Notes under the pieces: model-generated | What the model saw: the letters and a program-made list of their open reading frames with translations, nothing else | What the model was told of the DNA's origin: nothing | Database searches by the model: none | In this document: in pieces, positions 59,186 to 64,000 of the stretch | Position numbering within the stretch: the first letter of the stretch is position 1 | Layout of the letters: the number at the start of each line of letters is the position of its first letter | Assembly (NCBI GenBank): GCA_026874595.1 | Contig: CM049316.1 | Location: 47,554,695-47,618,694 of the forward strand | Length of the DNA: 64,000 nt | From: Sipunculus nudus | Taxonomy: Eukaryota; Annelida; Sipuncula; Golfingiida; Sipunculidae | Direction: 5' to 3' | Program-made: the position numbers and the translations under genes

Positions 59186-59450
59186 GGTCATAAGCAGGTA
59201 CCCTTTTGTTATTACCCTGTTCATCTGTCTGTCTGTTCATCGGTCCATCCACAAAATTGTTTCCAGATGATAACTTGATTGACAAATGGATGAACTTGAA
59301 TTATGTTTGGCCACCACTACAGCAAGAACCCTAATGTTTTCGGGTCATGAGGTCAAAAAGCAAGGTTACAGCACACACTTAATTAAAAAGATGGGGAATA
59401 CATTTTAAGGCAAACTTTCCTCCCAAACCTTCCATTTTGGTCATATAGTT
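59186..59450. repeat. Fragment of the AGGTCA-rich repeat
   Basis: TCTGTCTGTCTGTTCATCGG opening, 'CAGATGATAACTTGATTGAC', GGGTCATGAGGTCAAAAAGC and 'CATTTTAAGGCAAACTTTC' match 56270-56640 in order. Confidence 0.6.
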
Positions 59451-59455
59451 CCGAA

Positions 59456-60390
59456 TCTTAATCAGGAACTGGTCCAGACCAGATCTTGATCAGGGTTTAG
59501 GCCAGACTGAATCCCGATCAGGATCTGGGCCTTGACATATATATATATATATTTGTCAAGGCCCAGATCGCGATCTGGATGGATCTTTGATCTGTCCAGC
59601 CCAAATTGCGATCACAGTTCTGGCCAGCCCAAACTCAATCCAGGCTGGCCAGATCTTAGATCCATCTAGCCCAGATTGAGATTGCAGTATAGTCCGGCCT
59701 AGATTGCGATCCCGTCTTTCTTGCTTCAGGATTGCAATCTTGGCAGGACTGATCTAAGATCTGTCCAGCAGAGATTGCGATCCTAAACTTGACCAGCCCA
59801 TATTGCGATCCATGCTTTTACTATCACAGGAGTGAAATATCGGATGTTTTACCAACTCATTTGGTATTGCAAGGTACCATTTCCCATAATAAATACAATT
59901 ATAATACAAAAAGGTAATTTTCACTCCTTTCTATCACAGGAGTGAAACATGGGATGTTTCACCAACTCATTTAGTATTGCATGGTACCATTTCCCCATAA
60001 TAAATACAATTATAATACAAATAGGTACATGCAAAAAAAGCTGGTTGTTGAAAAAAAAAGTAATTAAAAAAAGAAAAACTTGGCAGTTGCACAGCCCATG
60101 TAACCTTTATAGTATGTATTATATATTTGTTACCATGAGTTTGTATCTTCCTATGTTTCTCTCCTGTGATAGTAAAAGCATGGGTCCCAATATGGGCTGG
60201 TCAGGTTTAGGATCGCAATCTCTAAGATCTGTCCAGCCCAGATTGCAATCCTGAAGCAAGAAAGACAGGATCACAATCTGGGCTGGACTAAACTGTGATC
60301 GCAATCTGGGCTGGATGGATCTTCGATCTGTCCAGCCCAGATTGCGATCGCAGATCTAAGATCAGTCCAGATCGGGATCTGGGTCTTGAC

Positions 60391-60393
<3 letters not shown>
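59456..60393. mobile_element. Foldback (large inverted-repeat) element
   Basis: The left arm (about 59530-59829) and right arm (about 60157-60393) are inverted copies: CTTTTACTATCACAGG near 59815 faces CCTGTGATAGTAAAAG near 60163. GATCGCAATCT, GGGCTGGACAGATC and CTGAAGCAAGAAAGAC blocks recur in mirrored order. At the left end GATCTGGGCCTTGACA (59522-59537) pairs perfectly with 59554-59569 around a (TA)n loop. The centre holds a direct duplication of about 97 bp (GGAGTGAAA-AT--GATGTTT, about 59828-59917 and 59939-60027). No coding sequence. Confidence 0.8.

Positions 60394-60432
<39 letters not shown>
60391..60432. repeat. (TA)n microsatellite
   Basis: About 20 TA repeats at the right edge of the foldback element, mirroring the shorter TA loop at its left edge. 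Confidence 0.9.
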
Positions 60433-60434
<2 letters not shown>

Positions 60435-61590
60435 ATTCACTGGACTTTGTTCTACATTAATGTGCTGTTGTCATAATTATCATAGCCTGCTCTCAAATGA
60501 CCTCACAGTAAAGTACTAATGTCATAAGGAAGCATGAATGATATGACATTGTCTGGTCAGACTGATCAGGCTGTTGAAACTGGAGACATCTGCTGTTCAG
60601 AATGTTGGATTAAAAATACTACAGGGCACAATAGGGTTGTTTTCTCCAGTACATTATATGACAGGCGACCAAAGTCTGGCCCCGTATTAACAACAGTATT
60701 GATGTGCTGCTGTTTTTGTTGCTTAGCAACCCCGAGCAGGCTGTCAATAATTGCAACTCCTGCCATTGTGATGTGAAATCTACAGTAAGGAGAACCCAAC
60801 TACAAGGTGGGCATGTATTGTTAGTGAGCCAAGCCATAAAGGAATACAACAGTACTTGTTACAGGCCTGATGTAATAATTATAAATATATTAATGCGGCA
60901 GTCAATCCCTTGTGATTCCTCAGTTAGAGTGAAGCCCATGGGACTTGGTTATTATACCAGTCGTTCATCAGTGTGGACCATTAGTCTAGTGAATCTATCA
61001 CTAAGCTAGGGAACACTTGCCTCCACAATCAGCTGCTGTTCTCACAGGGCAGAGACAGTAGTGCTGACATCTAGTGGTGTGTTCACACACTACCTGCATA
61101 GCACATTCCTGACATTCTAATGTACATAAATCTGTATCCCCATGGATCAGAACCTGTTCAACCAGGTAGACTAAACATAGGCATTTTCACAGCAAAATGA
61201 GGTTTTCTTTGTTCACAGTGTGAGCAAACAAATCTGAAACTCTGCTTCATACACATGGTATGTTTTACTGAGATACAACAGTGAACCAAAACATCAGGCT
61301 TGCAAAACACATATTGTATTGGTATACCAAAATATATTGGCCATGTTAACTAACAAAAATGGCATTTTAACTAAAATTTCTATAAATTAAATGTTACTGA
61401 ACAGACTGTTCCACATAAATAAGGTTTACACGGTAATTATTATAACATTAAGCATCCAATGGGAGCTTATTGTTTAACCGGATGGGCATACATATCCGCT
61501 TCCACACTTTTCAGATGCTTATATCTCCTACATATTGGCTCCTATCAGTATAATGTCATAATTTTGTATTATTAAGAGAAAAAAAATTCC
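60433..61590. other. Non-coding DNA
   Basis: Nothing recognised. Short frames on both strands at 60534-61009 overlap and have no motifs. Confidence 0.45.
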
Positions 61591-61596
61591 TGGTAC

Positions 61597-62335
61597 TGTG
61601 ACCCTGACTTATGCTCTCCAGGTCAAGTCAGTAGACTTTGAGCATCATTTGATGGTTAGCACGATAGCACCAAGGGTTTTGATTGGATTTTGATCTTATT
61701 TAGTGGAAGGCATCAACTAAAGCATCTTTCTAACTGATTAACTTTTGGTTGACCATGACCCATATTTGTGTAATTTATTAACATTTTGGCATTTTCACCA
61801 ATGACTAAATATCATTAGAAAGTGGTTTAAGGTTGATCTTAGGCATACTGTGTAATGTTCTTGTATATCAGTGTTGCATTATCCTAATTCCACATAGTTT
61901 TCTATAATTAGGTCACTCTGACATAATTTAGCCATAAAACTAGGTCAGCAGCGTGCTTATATAAATGCTGTTGGCACCTCTATTATTCATCAGAATTGGA
62001 CCAAACCATGAATTATTCATCAGTTCACTTAATATTACCAATCTTGCTCAGGACCTTGACACATGTTCTCAAGGTCAAGTCACAGTGGACTTGAGGCATG
62101 ATAGCATCAAGGGTTTTGATTGGAATTTGGCATCAACTAATGACTCTCTCAGACTGATTAACTTTGGTTGATCTTGACCTATATTTGTTCAATTTATTAG
62201 CACGTTTGCATTTCCAACAATGACTTGATATCATGGAAAATTGGCTTAAGGCATGTCTTAGGCAAATTGTCAAATATTCTTGTGTATTATGCTTATTTGA
62301 CATAGTTCTCTGAAATTAGGTCATACAATTTTATC
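61597..62335. repeat. Diverged tandem duplication, about 450 bp
   Basis: Ordered matches between 61597-61925 and 62048-62330: TGACC(C/T)TGACTTATG / GACCTTGACACATG, CAAGGGTTTTGATTGGA, GGCATCAACTAA, CTGATTAACTTTGGTTGA, AATGACT-(A/G)ATATCAT and TAGGTCA. Moderately diverged, so old. Confidence 0.8.
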
Positions 62336-64000
62336 TAGTTTTAAAGAGAACATGTGTACACCATGCCCATTACTGACCCCAGCTCCACGGATGCGGGGCC
62401 ATTGCTTTGGGTTTGTCTGTCTGTCTGTCTCTCTGTCCATCCATCAGGTTTTTCATTTCCCCTGCATATTTTCCTTAATTTTATCTTATTTCATTCAAAT
62501 TTGGATAAGTGATTGCTCTCATGCATACCTTGGTTGGGATTGGTTTTTGAGTGTCTATCTGAAAAATATTTCTCTTCAGCTCAAAAACAAAATTCTCAAA
62601 TTTGGTGAAATTTCTTGTGTGTTTCAATTTTAATGTTCACCTGCAGATGTCCCCACATGTCATAGTGGATTTTGGTCCTATATTTCTTAATGTGTTTTAG
62701 TTTTTATGTTGGCCTGCAGAAAGTCTCCAAATGTCATAGTGCATCTGTTAAAGTTTTCATGTGCCCTCAAGATTTTCTCCACATGTTTTAAATTTGCTTG
62801 CTTATCAAGCATGAAAGACAACAAGATCCCAAAGTGGGGAACATTAATTCCACAAATTTGCTTGTTAGAATTTGCATCATGCCCACTTCTAGCTCAGTCA
62901 TACCTGGAGATTAATGCCTGATATCATTGTCTTGCTGAATTGAGTTTTGTGGATACTATGTTTTCATGCCATGATCATCATAAAAAACTTACCTGAGACC
63001 ATCGGACCAATCTTTTTGAAACCTGTGCATCTTCTATTAGTTGTATTAATACATCTCTCAGGCATGGTTCAATGAATTAGGCAGAAATTGTGCATGTCCA
63101 TAGATCTTTGATACCCTGATTCTGAAGACAGGTTGTGCCATCTGTAGTTGATTGTGCATTTACTTTGGGTGAAAAGCACTTATCCCAGGAGTAGATCTAT
63201 AGTCATGTAATTGTAGAATATATCCTTGATTTATCTCAGAAGACTAGTGGTTTGACATATCCCCCTGATAGGTCTTTGATATCCTTATCTTGTACACACC
63301 ACCTTGGCTAAAACTGTGCATACTTAATTAGGTGTTAAATCACCAGATGTTTTGTTACTGTGATGACATACCAGGATTATGATGGATATTCATGAAACTT
63401 AGGTACTATGAATATTGACCAGTTAAATAGACTGGCCCAGTCAATGAAATGGCTCTTAATTGTTGCCTCTGACAGAGAAATCAGACGTTTTCTGGCTGTA
63501 TCACACTAAGTGTAGGCACTGCCACCTCTTGGCAATTTATATAACTAATTTCCACTCTCTGGCACTCTTATTTCATCAACTGGTAAACTTTGGCCGTTCC
63601 AGACAGTCAGCGCCACACATCACCGCCTCACTGAACTAAGATCTTTCCCAGTGACATAAGGAGTAATTATAGTGGTCTTTCCCGGAATCTTTTTTCAAAA
63701 CCCTCAATGTAAATCAGTCACCGCCTATTGTGGGCTTTCAGCTTGCGGTTTATATTCCTATTTAATCAGTTTTAATGTTTTAAGGTCTCAGCTATTTTGA
63801 GTACAGCAAGACTTTCAACACTTTATATAACCCTCAGCCTCAGTGAGTCAGTGTGTCACCGTTTATGAGACCATCGCCTTTCAAAGCAGGCAGGTTTAAA
63901 ATGTATCTGTAGCTCAGCCAATCAGCGTGCAATATTTAGGTCCACACGTGAAGAACGCAGTCAAACTAATTCATGTACCAGCTGACTGAAACAATCAGCG
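62336..64000. other. Non-coding DNA to window end
   Basis: 62370-62440 has a CCCC...GGGG inverted pair followed by (TGTC)n, like the opening of the hairpin elements. The last 150 bp are less AT-rich and carry AGCCAATCAGCG (CCAAT-box-like), perhaps the edge of a promoter beyond the window. Confidence 0.35.

Noticed and set aside
60534-61009. Overlapping frames on both strands as a gene
   Set aside because: Sense and antisense frames of similar length with no motif or splice support.

Overview
This is an animal nuclear genome window. It is AT-rich, has spliced genes with long repeat-filled introns, and carries several retrotransposon and DNA-element families. Two protein-coding loci are recognisable, both on the plus strand. 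The combination of low-copy metazoan genes, satellite-bearing hairpin-ended elements and many minisatellites suggests a marine bivalve or related lophotrochozoan. That taxonomic call is inference from repeat style and protein similarity; the species is not identified.

Layout. 1-3878: upstream part of the first gene, with a 5'-truncated LINE inserted antisense (593-2929, flanked by a candidate 12-bp target duplication). 3879-27409: the last ten coding exons of a WDR89 orthologue (280 codons; the N-terminal third lies upstream of the window). Its introns hold dispersed repeats, a possible solo LTR (about 11817-12568), a Helitron/Helentron-like element (12673-13763) and an 11-kb minisatellite of about 28 bp (15512-26520) that sits almost exactly between the last three exons. 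27410-36700: 3' UTR and intergenic DNA with a dead LINE reverse-transcriptase fragment (plus strand), a broken gag-protease block of an LTR retrotransposon (minus strand) and a decayed LINE (minus strand). 36720-38303: promoter/5' UTR and first coding exon of PSKH1, a serine/threonine kinase with an N-myristoylation start. 38304-64000: no further PSKH1 exon was recognised. This is probably intron and then distal DNA, packed with unrelated tandem arrays (about 40, 80, 58, 110 and 180 bp periods), a tRNA-derived SINE, a second copy of the Helentron-like family inserted into the 80-bp array, a three-level nest of hairpin-ended elements (53015-57201) and a GATC-rich foldback element (59456-60393).

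The most interesting signal is the group of hairpin-ended, CTAG-terminated, non-autonomous elements. They share TTGTATC-type starts and subterminal inverted repeats. They insert without target duplication, which can be read directly where one interrupts an otherwise regular satellite, and several carry satellite-like internal repeats. One branch is dense in AGGTCA half-sites arranged as nuclear-receptor-type DR1 and TCAAGGTCA motifs. The two genes show no sign of working together: WDR89 is a WD40 propeller scaffold and PSKH1 a membrane-anchored kinase.
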